DNA of 64,000 nt from Peribacillus sp044761665 (GCF_044761665.1 NZ_JBIWCW010000005.1:62001-126000); one strand, 5' to 3'; shown: positions 26,296 to 34,668, numbered from the stretch's first letter. Numbers and translations are program-made. Notes: generated by a model from the letters alone, not told the origin.

Positions 26296-26324
26296 GTGAT
26301 ATTTGAGATCAGTATATCTGTCAA
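26296..26324 (-). promoter_or_regulatory. Predicted promoter of the ABC exporter operon
   Basis: On the minus strand TTGACA (26319-26324) and TATCAC (26296-26301) are separated by 17 bp. The -35 box is consensus and the -10 box weak, which suits an activated promoter. Confidence 0.65.
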
Positions 26325-26325
26325 T

Positions 26326-26354
26326 CATGACTTTAAAGTGACTGTTACATGACT
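26326..26354. promoter_or_regulatory. Three direct repeats with 11-bp period, response-regulator site
   Basis: On the plus strand CATGACT (26326), AGTGACT (26337) and CATGACT (26348) recur every 11 bp, ending next to the -35 box of the ABC promoter. Phased direct repeats are the usual binding pattern of OmpR/PhoB-type regulators, such as the one encoded at 27377-28060. Confidence 0.75.
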
Positions 26355-26382
26355 ATATAGTCACATAACTTCATGCAATGAT

Positions 26383-27375
26383 TTATTTATGGAACTTAAT
26401 ATGAAACTGTGTACCCATTCCTTTCTCGCTCTTGATTTGGATATCTCCATTCTGACTTGTAATAATACTGTGAGATAAGGCTAGACCGATACCGACACTA
26501 TCTTCAGTAGCATTCTTTCCTTTGTAGAATCGTTGAAAAACATAGGCTAATTCTTCTCTCGGAATCCCTTTTCCGTTGTCAGCAATGATTACTTCGGTAT
26601 ACAGTGCATTTTCTGCAAAAGATATAGAGATCACGCCTCCTACAGGTGTGTGCTCCACACAATTTTTCAGAATGTTGATGACAGCTTCAGCGGTCCAATT
26701 AAGGTCGCCAAGAAAAGATACGCCGTCATCTCCCTTAACCGAGACTCTTTGTTCCTTAATGTCTATTGGAATCAGGACAGGCTCAAGTGATTTTTGAAGC
26801 AATGTTCTGACTGAAATAGAATCTTTTTTGAATTGAACCGTTCCTGCATCGATTTTGGAGAATTTTAATAACGAAGATACAAGCCATCCTATCCTCTCGA
26901 GTTGTATCCGTATATTGCGTGTGAATTCCGTTCTTTTCTCAGGAGGAAGTCCGGGTTCACTTAATAAATCTGCCATGACTGTCATGGAGGTTAGGGGAGT
27001 CTTAAGCTGATGTGATATATCGGAGATTGCATTTGTAAGCTGGACTTTATCTTGTTGTAAAAGGGCACTATGTTCAGACAACATGATTGTCACTTTATAG
27101 ATATCGTTCTTTAGAATACTCAGCTCACCTTCCTGGTTATCACGAACGTCTAACGTGTAATTCCCATTACTGATTTGGCGTAAATAGCTAGAGAGATTCT
27201 CAATCTCCGTGTATCTCCTCTTCGTAAATACCAAGCTGCATGTAACAAGTAATGCTGATGTCATACAAGTGAGCACTGCGACAGGGAGTGACATCATTGC
27301 CGAGATCACAATTGCCACGAGACTGATCGAACACATCGTAACGAATAACCACAGAAACTCTCTATTACGAAGCAT
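26383..27375 (-). CDS. Sensor histidine kinase with short membrane sensor
   Basis: A 330-residue kinase. Two membrane helices near the N-terminus (about residues 7-50) leave almost no extracellular loop, the arrangement of intramembrane-sensing kinases that read the state of a partner transporter. A HAMP-like region, the H box SDISHQLKTPLTSM (phospho-acceptor His near residue 122), N box NILKNCVEH, and G boxes DNGKGIP and GIGLALSHSI follow. A GTG at 27384 overlaps the regulator stop; the ATG at 27375 has AGG 8 bases upstream and is preferred. It is co-transcribed with the response regulator; the ABC exporter downstream is the likely target and possibly the sensor partner. Confidence 0.86.
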   Translation of the reverse strand: MLRNREFLWLFVTMCSISLVAIVISAMMSLPVAVLTCMTSALLVTCSLVFTKRRYTEIENLSSYLRQISNGNYTLDVRDNQEGELSILKNDIYKVTIMLSEHSALLQQDKVQLTNAISDISHQLKTPLTSMTVMADLLSEPGLPPEKRTEFTRNIRIQLERIGWLVSSLLKFSKIDAGTVQFKKDSISVRTLLQKSLEPVLIPIDIKEQRVSVKGDDGVSFLGDLNWTAEAVINILKNCVEHTPVGGVISISFAENALYTEVIIADNGKGIPREELAYVFQRFYKGKNATEDSVGIGLALSHSIITSQNGDIQIKSEKGMGTQFHIKFHK

Positions 27376-27376
27376 G

Positions 27377-28060
27377 TTAATCACCTACCTTATAGCCTAG
27401 ACCGCGCACAGTTTTAATAATAGTCGGATTTTGAGGGTTGTCCTCTAACTTTTCTCTTAATCTTTTAATATAGACAGTCAATGTATTATCATTCACAAAA
27501 TCACCTGCCACATCCCAAATCCGTTCTAATAACTGATTTCTTGAGAGAATTTGCCCAATATGGTTCGCAAAAATAAGCAATAACCGGTACTCTAAGGCAG
27601 TCAATGAAATCTCATCGCCGTTCTTATAAACTTTCCCTTCTAGCGTGTTGATCCGTATATTTTCGATTTCAATGATTGATTTGGTCTGGGTCTGTTTATG
27701 ATATCTTCTTAAGACGGATTTAATCCGCGAGAGAAGCTCACGGATACGAAAAGGTTTGGTTATATAATCATCTCCGCCCATATCAAGTCCCATCACGACA
27801 TTCACCTCATCATCTATCGCTGTTAGAAAAATAACAGGAATATCACTCCGCTCCTTCACCATCTTACATAATTCGTATCCATTACCATCGGGCAGAGATA
27901 TATCGAATAAACATAACGTAAATTGATCTAATTGATCAGCTATTACCTGTTTAGCAGTTGCCGTATCATAACAAAGAACCGTAGAAAAGAGATCCTGTTG
28001 CAATGAATATTCAAGTCCTGAAGCAATGGTGCGATCGTCTTCCACCAGTAATATTTTCAT
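27377..28060 (-). CDS. OmpR-family response regulator
   Basis: A 227-residue regulator. The receiver domain has the acidic pocket EDD (7-9), the phosphorylation site Asp53 in LFDISLPDG, Thr in FLTAID and Lys in ITKPFRI. The C-terminal winged helix ends VYIKRLREKLEDNPQNPTII and TVRGLGYKV, typical of OmpR/PhoB. It is the first gene of the kinase operon, with only one base before the kinase start. The 11-bp direct repeats upstream of the ABC operon are its probable binding site. Confidence 0.9.
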   Translation of the reverse strand: MKILLVEDDRTIASGLEYSLQQDLFSTVLCYDTATAKQVIADQLDQFTLCLFDISLPDGNGYELCKMVKERSDIPVIFLTAIDDEVNVVMGLDMGGDDYITKPFRIRELLSRIKSVLRRYHKQTQTKSIIEIENIRINTLEGKVYKNGDEISLTALEYRLLLIFANHIGQILSRNQLLERIWDVAGDFVNDNTLTVYIKRLREKLEDNPQNPTIIKTVRGLGYKVGD

Positions 28061-28149
28061 TTGAAGATCATCCTCACTTATTGATACTTTAAACCTTACC
28101 TTAATACCAAAAAACCAGCAAATCCCATTGGAGAATATTTATTATAAGC

Positions 28150-28377
28150 TATCTTTAACAGTTAGCTGGAATCCATGAAAGCCTGTCCCGTTATTATCGA
28201 CACAGCAAGACCATCTACAGAGAAAACCTAGAAGCAGAGGTCATACGAAATTCCAAAAAAATATTCCATTTAAAGCAAGTTAAACAAGAACTAGATGAAT
28301 ATATCGAACACTCTACTAACAAACTTAAGCAAAAAATAAAAGGCCTAAATCCGATATAATATCAGACACAGACCTAA
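28150..28377 (+). mobile_element. IS3-family (IS150-like) transposase remnant
   Basis: The plus strand keeps the end of an OrfB transposase: NLEAEVIRNSKKIFHLKQ, then KQELDEYIEH and KLKQKIKGLNPI, a stop, and YQTQT. The C-terminal pattern KGLNPIQYQTQ is typical for IS150-like elements; here Gln is replaced by TAA. The DDE core upstream is lost, and no terminal inverted repeats are recognisable. The rest of 28061-28608 (about 550 bp without a gene) appears to be further decayed element sequence. Confidence 0.7.
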
Positions 28378-28577
28378 CAAGCAGCCTAACAGAATAACCG
28401 TGTCTACCTTTAAGGAATCAAATATTAAAATTCATTAGCGCGAAACCAAATCCTAAATAAGTAAAGTTAAGAAATGAAGTTTCCTATAAAAACTTCTCCG
28501 TTACGTCCTAATATAGGGTATCGGCTTCATACAGCTTCATTATGCAGAAAAGTAATGATAGCCTGGTTTGCCATCAT

Positions 28578-28611
28578 GAAAAAACACGGCGTTTAACGCC
28601 GTGTTTTTTCA
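28578..28611 (-). terminator. Terminator of the SDR gene
   Basis: ACACGGCG and CGCCGTGT around TTTAA form a strong hairpin with A- and T-runs on both sides. It touches the stop codon at 28609-28611. Nearly identical to the gdh terminator. Confidence 0.88.
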
Positions 28612-29544
28612 TGCCTGCTTCTTCATGTACTCCATCGTCTTCATCAGGCCTTCCCGATAGCACGTATGAGGAATCGGTCCAATCAGCTTTTCATATTTTT
28701 CGCCGTTCAATACGACCGGTTCTTCATTCAAATAATACATCTCGACCGCTTCACGCATCTGGGGGTTGAATATCCCAAGAAATTGAATCATCTTTTTTGA
28801 AACGGTGGATACTCCTTTTTGATAATCCGTTATGTCTCGAATCGTCTTGATGATCTCTTCTCCTGAAATCACTTCCTGTGCGGGTATATTCCAATTCTGT
28901 CCGTAGGCTTCTTCGTTAAGGGACAATTCAACGATGGCCTTTGCTCCGTCCGGGGTGTAAATGAATTCCCTGGCAATGCTTTGGTCGCCCACGTAACTTG
29001 CCTTCTTATTTTTGATGACATTTACCAGCGTATAATTTAGTAACGAACTTTCCGCATTGGGTCCATAAAAGTCAGGGAAGTGGGCAATTAGTGCAGGAAC
29101 CTTGGAAGTTTTGATCAGCTCTTCTACCTGAAGACGAAGCTTCCCTTTCTTCGTGTGTGGATTTTTAGGGGTCCTCTCATTCACGGTTGTCCCCGTGCTG
29201 CGTCCATAAGCATAAATATTATCCACAAACGCAACTTTTGCTGAATGCTTTTTTGCCGTCTCGATAATATTGGACATCATCACCAGCAATTTCATTTCCC
29301 ATTCTGAATAGGGAATGTTGGCCGCCTGAAAAATGACATCGACACCTTGAGCTGCCTCTTCTAAATCCTCCACCTTAAATAGGTCTCCCGCATAAATGGT
29401 CACATTCGGATCGTTTCCAAAAAGCTTTTCCAGCTTATCACGTGTGCGTGCGAACGCCGTCACAGAAATCCCCCTGCTTGATAATTCCTTGACGACTGAA
29501 TACCCCATTCCACCTGAAGCGCCTACTACCAATGCTTTTTCCAT
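28609..29544 (-). CDS. NAD(P)-dependent epimerase/dehydratase-like SDR
   Basis: A 311-residue extended or atypical SDR. The Rossmann motif is VVGASGGMG near residues 6-14. The segment VDNIYAYGRSTGTTVNERTP carries a YxYGR variant of the epimerase active-site region. No substrate is evident; NmrA-like and nucleoside-sugar epimerase-like members share this pattern. The upstream ATG at 29553 is fused to the Shine-Dalgarno AAGGGGG, so the ATG at 29544, 9 bases further, is chosen. The divergently... rather, the upstream same-strand TetR gene has the same operator sequence as this gene, so it is probably the repressor of this enzyme. Confidence 0.78.
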   Translation of the reverse strand: MEKALVVGASGGMGYSVVKELSSRGISVTAFARTRDKLEKLFGNDPNVTIYAGDLFKVEDLEEAAQGVDVIFQAANIPYSEWEMKLLVMMSNIIETAKKHSAKVAFVDNIYAYGRSTGTTVNERTPKNPHTKKGKLRLQVEELIKTSKVPALIAHFPDFYGPNAESSLLNYTLVNVIKNKKASYVGDQSIAREFIYTPDGAKAIVELSLNEEAYGQNWNIPAQEVISGEEIIKTIRDITDYQKGVSTVSKKMIQFLGIFNPQMREAVEMYYLNEEPVVLNGEKYEKLIGPIPHTCYREGLMKTMEYMKKQA

Positions 29545-29564
29545 ACTCGACATCCCCCTTTTAA

Positions 29565-29579
29565 TTAACCACTGGTCAA
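29565..29579. promoter_or_regulatory. TetR operator before the SDR gene
   Basis: TTAACCACTGGTCAA, a palindrome with a central base, 20 bp before the SDR start. The same site, with the complementary asymmetry, precedes the TetR gene at 30179. Confidence 0.8.
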
Positions 29580-29595
29580 TATATCGTAAAAAAAA

Positions 29596-30165
29596 TCATT
29601 CAATCGATTTGATTAAAAATTTCACGTGTAATTCGGCCAGACCTTTTACTTCCTCGTACGTAGTGACATGCCGGCAATAATGTGTGACAAAACCATGCAA
29701 TGATAGAAAAATGCTGTAAATATTCTGGATGGATACTTTATTGTCACATAAACTAAAAATTATGTGGGCGAATTTTTCATAGGTTTTGTGTGGACCTTGA
29801 TTGATGAAGTTCTGGACTTCTTCATCCTTGATTAAAAACATGATTTCATAATGATTTTGGTGTGTAAGCCCAAATTCAATGAAACCTAAAAGAATGTTCT
29901 CCAGTTTCTCTCTACTGGGGATGTCTTGGTGCATTACATCATCCAGCTTTTGATCAAGCATGGAGAAATGTTCTTCCACTAATGCGTAAAACAACTCCGC
30001 TTTATTCTTGAAATGGTAGTAAAGGGCACCATGGCTGTACTCCAGTTCTTTCGCAATCTGCCTCATGGAAACATGCTGATACCCTTTTGCCACAAAGAGA
30101 TTCCGTGCAGCATCCATAATCATGGCCCGTGTCAGTTCTTGTTTTACAGATTTTCTAGGTGACAT
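29596..30165 (-). CDS. TetR-family regulator of the SDR gene
   Basis: A 189-residue regulator. The helix-turn-helix is at about residues 12-57 (AARNLFVAKGYQHVSMRQIA and YSHGALYYHFKNKAELF). The ATG at 30165 follows AAGGAGG at 6 bases; the frame could begin at 30186 but that start lies in the operator. The operator TTRACCACTGGTYAA is present upstream of both this gene and the SDR gene, so it is likely autoregulated and controls the SDR. The signal is unknown; the enzyme may act on the inducer. Confidence 0.9.
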   Translation of the reverse strand: MSPRKSVKQELTRAMIMDAARNLFVAKGYQHVSMRQIAKELEYSHGALYYHFKNKAELFYALVEEHFSMLDQKLDDVMHQDIPSREKLENILLGFIEFGLTHQNHYEIMFLIKDEEVQNFINQGPHKTYEKFAHIIFSLCDNKVSIQNIYSIFLSLHGFVTHYCRHVTTYEEVKGLAELHVKFLIKSIE

Positions 30166-30178
30166 GTCTTCCTCCTTA

Positions 30179-30193
30179 TTGACCACTGGTTAA
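30179..30193. promoter_or_regulatory. TetR operator before the tetR gene
   Basis: TTGACCACTGGTTAA, 13 bp upstream of the tetR start. It pairs with the 29565 site. Confidence 0.8.
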
Positions 30194-30239
30194 TTATAAT
30201 ATATGCGAACTTCCTTTTATTGTCAATAACCAAAAAAAA

Positions 30240-30265
30240 TAGAGAGCCATGATTTAAGCTCTCCC
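30240..30265 (-). terminator. Terminator after the PD-(D/E)XK-like gene
   Basis: On the minus strand GAGAGC and GCTCTC form the stem, followed by ATTTTTTTT. It lies 7 bp beyond the stop at 30272. Confidence 0.75.
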
Positions 30266-30271
30266 TCCCTT

Positions 30272-31231
30272 TCAATGCCCTTTTGGGAAGACCGTGGCGA
30301 TCCGATCAAATAGTAGATTAGATTCCGATTTAATGTCCATCTCACTAAAGACTTCTTGATAATGCTCGACCCATTCCAGAGAACCAGTAGGAATATGGGT
30401 ACCATCATCTAGAAAATTCACGAGGACAAGCCAGGTTGGAATTCCCATCTTCTCATTCAGTATATATAAATAAGCCAAACGATTGGCCAACTGGTAATAG
30501 CGATTTTGCCATACGTCTATATGGGCCCGGGATCCCATCGCTTCCATCGTTTCCCTCATTGTGCTCTCTATCAAAAATCTACTATCCAGGTCCTTTGCCC
30601 GCATCGAGGATTTCATTTCTTTGACATGGGCTTTCGCTTCCACCAGCACGAACCCTTTTTGGCCATCTCTCCCTACTACCGCGGCATACCCATCCCATTG
30701 CGGTCCCATCCTTGGCCAGTACTTCTCCAACTCGATTCTTCTTCCCTTCCTCACCTGTTCAAGCTCCAGAAATTCATTTCTGTACTCTTGATAGCCCATT
30801 TCCCGTAGTGGGGATTTCCACTGTATGGACCGTTCTTTATCAAGAAAAGTCAATAAGGAAGGCGAACTCATCAAAATGAGGTTGTTCAACTCCTCTGGCC
30901 TATTATTCACATATTCCTGGAGCCAATATTGACTTCCTTTTTCCGCCTGGCCCATCTCAAGTACTTGCCTCCTCTTATTCTCCTCTACGAAACGCTTTAG
31001 GAAACTCTCTAACTGATCATCCTCCAGATAGAATAAATCAATATAAGAAAAAGGCTCTTCCACATGATAAGAATCCCGTTTGAACAGATTCTGATGCCCA
31101 AACCTATCATTTTGCTTCGAGTACTCCCATTCTATCCAATCTAACAATTGAAAAAATCTCATATCCGGCTGGCTTTCCCACAATTGCTTCACCAAGGTAT
31201 TAATGCTAAAAATCCGCTCCACTTTCCTCAA
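30272..31231 (-). CDS. Uncharacterised protein with PD-(D/E)XK nuclease-like core
   Basis: A 319-residue soluble protein I cannot assign to a named family. A nuclease-like core is visible: Asp180 in GPQWDGYAAVV, then Glu198 and Lys200 in FVLVEAKAH, that is D-x(17)-E-x-K in a strand-turn-strand context, the layout of PD-(D/E)XK enzymes. Helical N-terminal (1-130) and C-terminal (205-319) regions surround it and carry many aromatic and charged residues. It is TTG-initiated (31231) with GAAGGTG upstream, and monocistronic. There is no methylase, helicase or toxin partner nearby. Possible roles are DNA repair or stand-alone defence; both are inference. Confidence 0.6.
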   Translation of the reverse strand: MRKVERIFSINTLVKQLWESQPDMRFFQLLDWIEWEYSKQNDRFGHQNLFKRDSYHVEEPFSYIDLFYLEDDQLESFLKRFVEENKRRQVLEMGQAEKGSQYWLQEYVNNRPEELNNLILMSSPSLLTFLDKERSIQWKSPLREMGYQEYRNEFLELEQVRKGRRIELEKYWPRMGPQWDGYAAVVGRDGQKGFVLVEAKAHVKEMKSSMRAKDLDSRFLIESTMRETMEAMGSRAHIDVWQNRYYQLANRLAYLYILNEKMGIPTWLVLVNFLDDGTHIPTGSLEWVEHYQEVFSEMDIKSESNLLFDRIATVFPKGH

Positions 31232-31387
31232 TCCATCACCTTCTTTGCGATATTTATGTATGGTTTCTCTACAGACTTACAGACCGACCGAAACTTTGTT
31301 CATATTTTTATTATAAAGTAACAATTCAATTGAAGTAAGAATACGGAAGATTAAATGGAGGAATTTACTATTTAAAGAATAATTGAA

Positions 31388-31424
31388 AATCTGCCCCATT
31401 GTTTGAATACAACAGGACAGATTC
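31388..31424 (-). terminator. Terminator of the secreted propeller-like protein gene
   Basis: On the minus strand AATCTGTCC and GGGGCAGATT form a stem followed by TTTTC. It lies 11 bp past the stop at 31435. Confidence 0.75.
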
Positions 31425-31434
31425 TTAAGAAAGA

Positions 31435-32499
31435 CTAGTACTTTATCAAATAAAGTTTCGTCCCTTTTACATAATAAAATTCACCTTTTTTTGCATCAAT
31501 TTTGACTGACCGATAATTAATGCTATCATCCATTGTCTTTATCTTTTTTAATTTCTTCCCTTTTAGATCATATAGATTATACGTGTAATTTTCACCAACC
31601 CAAGTACCAGCGACCATCCTTTTTTTCTTAACATCCACGTCTTGAATGTCAACATACACGTTTAGCGTTTGTACATTACCCGTCGCATATTCTATGAAAT
31701 ATCGTGCCCCGCTTGAGTAGTCTTGCACGGATAATCCATTATTGGAAACTGAATAATTACGGCCATCACAACCACTATTGCCATACAACTTTGCTTTTAG
31801 TTTAGTAAGTTTCTTATTCTTCTTTCCATTAAGGTCCATTTTATATAGAGCATTATTATCAATATAATAAATAGATGTTCCATTCACCCAGAAATCATCG
31901 ACACCTTTCTTGAGTGTCTGTTTCTTCTTCCCGTCCAGCGTTGCTTTCACCATTGTATAGTTACCCAGTGCCTCATTTACTACTTTGGCATAGTATATGT
32001 GTTTACCGGAAATGGAAAATGTATCAATGGTATTACTACTCACCTTATCGGATGTAATTTTACTTTGTTGCCCTTTACTGTTTCGTTTATAAATTTCTAA
32101 TATATCCGCGCCACCGCCGCCGCAACCACCATAGTACGCAGCAGAAAATGAAAATTTCGCTAGATAGAGGTCTTTTCCGACACTTTGCACTTCTTGAATA
32201 GGTAAGGTATTCAAACTCCAAGGATCATCATTCTTTTTTGCTAAACGGCCCTTCACAAAAAATACATTCATATCCTCTATCTTCATTGGAGGATTCGTTG
32301 CTTCTTTAATCGTATACAGTTTTTCTTTTAAAACAATTTTACTTTTACCGTTCGGTACTCCCTGATAAACACCAGCTGAAACGTTATCAGTTCCACTTAC
32401 CGGAAAGTATGTAGAATTCGACGCTGCCAATGTAGCAGTAGGTGTAACAAAGGAAATAACAATCAACGCACTAATAACAAACATGACCAATCTTTTCAT
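31435..32499 (-). CDS. Secreted protein with DUF5050-like propeller repeats
   Basis: A 354-residue exported protein. The signal peptide covers residues 1-25 (KRLVMFVISALIVISFV, then an AxA-type site TLAA). Repeats of the form KATLDGKKKQTLKKGVDD, YIDNNALYKMDLNGKKNKKL and YNLYDLKGKKLKKIKT suggest the blades of a beta-propeller like DUF5050 or TolB-type domains. A glycine-rich YYGGCGGGGAD segment near 123 and several single Cys residues are odd. There is no LPXTG or lipobox, so it is free or loosely wall-bound. Four ATCGGTC motifs at 21-bp spacing lie 100-170 bp upstream. Function unknown. Confidence 0.72.
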   Translation of the reverse strand: MKRLVMFVISALIVISFVTPTATLAASNSTYFPVSGTDNVSAGVYQGVPNGKSKIVLKEKLYTIKEATNPPMKIEDMNVFFVKGRLAKKNDDPWSLNTLPIQEVQSVGKDLYLAKFSFSAAYYGGCGGGGADILEIYKRNSKGQQSKITSDKVSSNTIDTFSISGKHIYYAKVVNEALGNYTMVKATLDGKKKQTLKKGVDDFWVNGTSIYYIDNNALYKMDLNGKKNKKLTKLKAKLYGNSGCDGRNYSVSNNGLSVQDYSSGARYFIEYATGNVQTLNVYVDIQDVDVKKKRMVAGTWVGENYTYNLYDLKGKKLKKIKTMDDSINYRSVKIDAKKGEFYYVKGTKLYLIKY

Positions 32500-32600
32500 T
32501 TAGTTCTTCCTCTTTCCTTTTTACAGAATTTAATAGTTCATCCTCACTATATCAGGTTTTAGGCATATTGACTCATCAATCTAAGGTAGCTTCTTGCTTT

Positions 32601-32670
32601 ATCGGTCTGATTGGGCTTTTTATCGGTCAAAATGCGGAATATATCGGTCAATTTCCCAACTATATCGGTC
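32601..32670. repeat. Four ATCGGTC motifs at exact 21-bp spacing
   Basis: ATCGGTC begins at 32601, 32622, 32643 and 32664, a precise 21-bp period (two helical turns). The last three are extended to TATCGGTCAA. They sit between the permease terminator and the promoter region of the secreted-protein gene. On the minus strand the unit is TTGACCGATA. Confidence 0.8.
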
Positions 32671-32674
32671 AAAC

Positions 32675-32707
32675 AAAAAAAGCTATGCACGAAGCATAAC
32701 TTTTTTC
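32675..32707. terminator. Terminator between amino acid permease and the 21-bp repeats
   Basis: GCTATGC and GCATAAC arms with A-run before and T-run after. It ends the permease gene on the minus strand. Confidence 0.78.
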
Positions 32708-32711
32708 TCTA

Positions 32712-34094
32712 TTAAACATCTTCTTCCGCCTTAACGTCTAAAGGTACCCGCTTATCCATTTTCAATAAGTAGTAGCAGGCTACAACACTCACTAGGAACA
32801 CAACCCCTACAATCAAGGAAATACGTGTACTTGGGTTAAACCACATCCCGACCAATACCAGCAGTAAGAATGCAATCGTCGCATAGTTGCTGTAAGGGGC
32901 AAAAGGCATTTTGAAGGGATGGTTTTGCATTTCATCAGCCCGTACCTTCCTGAACCTAAGCTCACTAATAAGAATCACGAACCATGGAATCATCCCGGGC
33001 AACACACTGGCACTGTACACATACAGGAAGATTTCCGGCGGAGCCAGGTAGTTCAGGACAACGCCAATCGCTAACCCTAATAGGACAGCGATCGTACAAT
33101 ATGCCGGCACTCCGCTTTTCGATACTTTGGCGAAGATTTTTGGGGCTTGTCCGTTCAATGCAAGGGTATAAAGCATGCGCCCTGCACTGAAAATTCCACT
33201 ATTACATCCTGACATCGCCGCTGTGATCACGACAAAATTGATAATTCCTGCTGCTGCCGTAATACCGACTTTAGCAAAGGTTGAAACGAACGGGCTTCCA
33301 AGTTCATCCAGTTGATTCCATGGAAATACCGTGACGATGACAAATATGGCACCAATATAGAAGATTAATATCCGCCAAATGATCGTTTGGATCGCTTTTG
33401 TGATGGTCCTTTTCGGATCCTTCGCTTCACCTGCAGTGATCCCGATAAGTTCAACGCCTTGGTAAGAAGCCACGACTAGGGAAAGGGCAAAGAAGAAACC
33501 TTTCCATCCCCCTGTGAAGAATCCGCCGTTAGCCCATAGATTGGACAGGCCAATCGCATCTCCACCATTTCCAATTCCGAAAAAGATAAGACCTAAGCCG
33601 GCAATGATCATCAAGATGATCGTGACGATCTTGATCAAGGCAAACCAAAACTCAAATTCACCGAAAGATTTGACAGAAATGAGGTTGGCCGCCCCAAGGA
33701 TGACCATGGCCACAACTCCTGGTATCCAAGCAGGCAATTCAGGGAACCAATAATTCATATACAACCCAACGGCAATGATTTCCGACATGCCGACCAACAC
33801 CCATAGGAACCAGTTGCTCCAAGCAGTTATAAACCCTGCTAATGGATGAATATAATCGCTCGCAAATGTTGCAAATGAACCAGTAGTAGGCTCTAAATAC
33901 AGCATTTCCCCCATCGAACGCATGATGAAAAAGATAAAAATGCCGGCAATAGCATACGCCAGCATGACGGAAGGACCGGTCCATTTAATTGTGCTGGCAG
34001 ACCCCATAAACAACCCAACACCAATTGTACCGCCCAAAGCAATCATCTGAATATGACGTGCCTCCAGCCCTCTCGTTAATTCTTTATTTGACAT
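32712..34094 (-). CDS. Amino acid permease (APC superfamily, AAT family)
   Basis: A 460-residue, 12-helix permease. The N-terminus RHIQMIALGGTIGVGLFMGS is the family's substrate and Na+/H+ site 1 region, followed by EPTTGSFATFASDYIHPLAG and SYQGVELIGITAGEAKDP in helix 6, all typical of AAT permeases. The C-terminus is short and acidic. Gram-positive members take up various amino acids by proton symport, and the substrate is not readable here. It is related to, but clearly distinct from, the CycA-like permease encoded on the other strand 740 bp away. TGGAGGAG precedes the ATG. Confidence 0.88.
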   Translation of the reverse strand: MSNKELTRGLEARHIQMIALGGTIGVGLFMGSASTIKWTGPSVMLAYAIAGIFIFFIMRSMGEMLYLEPTTGSFATFASDYIHPLAGFITAWSNWFLWVLVGMSEIIAVGLYMNYWFPELPAWIPGVVAMVILGAANLISVKSFGEFEFWFALIKIVTIILMIIAGLGLIFFGIGNGGDAIGLSNLWANGGFFTGGWKGFFFALSLVVASYQGVELIGITAGEAKDPKRTITKAIQTIIWRILIFYIGAIFVIVTVFPWNQLDELGSPFVSTFAKVGITAAAGIINFVVITAAMSGCNSGIFSAGRMLYTLALNGQAPKIFAKVSKSGVPAYCTIAVLLGLAIGVVLNYLAPPEIFLYVYSASVLPGMIPWFVILISELRFRKVRADEMQNHPFKMPFAPYSNYATIAFLLLVLVGMWFNPSTRISLIVGVVFLVSVVACYYLLKMDKRVPLDVKAEEDV

Positions 34095-34470
34095 AGGTAA
34101 CTCCTCCAGATGTATAAGCTTGTAGTGATTATTCTCTTACCGATTTTTTAAATATTAGTAAACTAGTAGAATTACAATAACTCTTAGTACTATACCCCAC
34201 TACATAATTTCTTATCTTATAATAATAAATATTCTGTCAAAGTACAAATGTATTTTTAGGAAAAACAGTACACCCATTTAATTAAGGAAAGCAGACATGC
34301 TTGGTGTAAGCTTCAATTCTTTAGAACGTAGCATCATCTCAATTTCCTCATCAGCTTGTTCTCTTACCATCGGTTCTGGTTCATTTATCATTTCACTTAC
34401 AATATATCCCTTTGACCTCAACCTAAATCAGTGATAGAATTCCATTATTATTTTAAAAGAACAATAAATG
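34095..34470. other. Intergenic region before the riboswitch, 376 bp
   Basis: It contains the minus-strand permease promoter. A 38-codon minus-strand frame (34278-34391, MINEPEPMVREQADEEIEMM and onward) has coding-like composition but no ribosome site, so it may be a gene fragment. Otherwise no feature is seen. Confidence 0.35.
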
Positions 34471-34570
34471 TATACCTGAAAGGAAGTTCAACTTCCACAG
34501 GAGACCATTTATCGACAACCGCATACTAAGCAAGCGATGAATGCTATGGATCACACTATAGCAGGAGCAG

Positions 34571-34636
34571 CTTCTGGAGAGACTGTACAAACGTGCAGCG
34601 CCGAAGGATTCACAATCTCAGGCAAAAGGACAGAAG
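34571..34636 (+). promoter_or_regulatory. Glycine riboswitch aptamer
   Basis: CTTCTG (34571) and CAGAAG (34631) form P1. Inside are GGAGAGACTG, the arm pair CTGTAC and GTGCAG, the invariant GCGCCGAAGG and AATCTCAGGCAAAAGGACAG, which together are diagnostic of a glycine-binding (gcvT) aptamer. Only one full aptamer is seen; the 5' flank (34475-34570) has a GGAGACC box and may be a ghost first aptamer. A terminator follows at 34669 and a CycA-type permease at 34834. Confidence 0.9.
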
Positions 34637-34668
34637 AGTAACGAATATTTGTTATTCTTTAACCTTTC

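Noticed and set aside
32597..32670. 21-bp period taken as a CRISPR array
   Set aside because: The repeat is only 7-10 bp and the spacers about 11-14 bp; no cas genes are in the window.
34278..34391. 38-codon minus-strand ORF before the riboswitch
   Set aside because: Composition is coding-like but there is no ribosome site and no recognisable family. Kept only as a note on the intergenic region.
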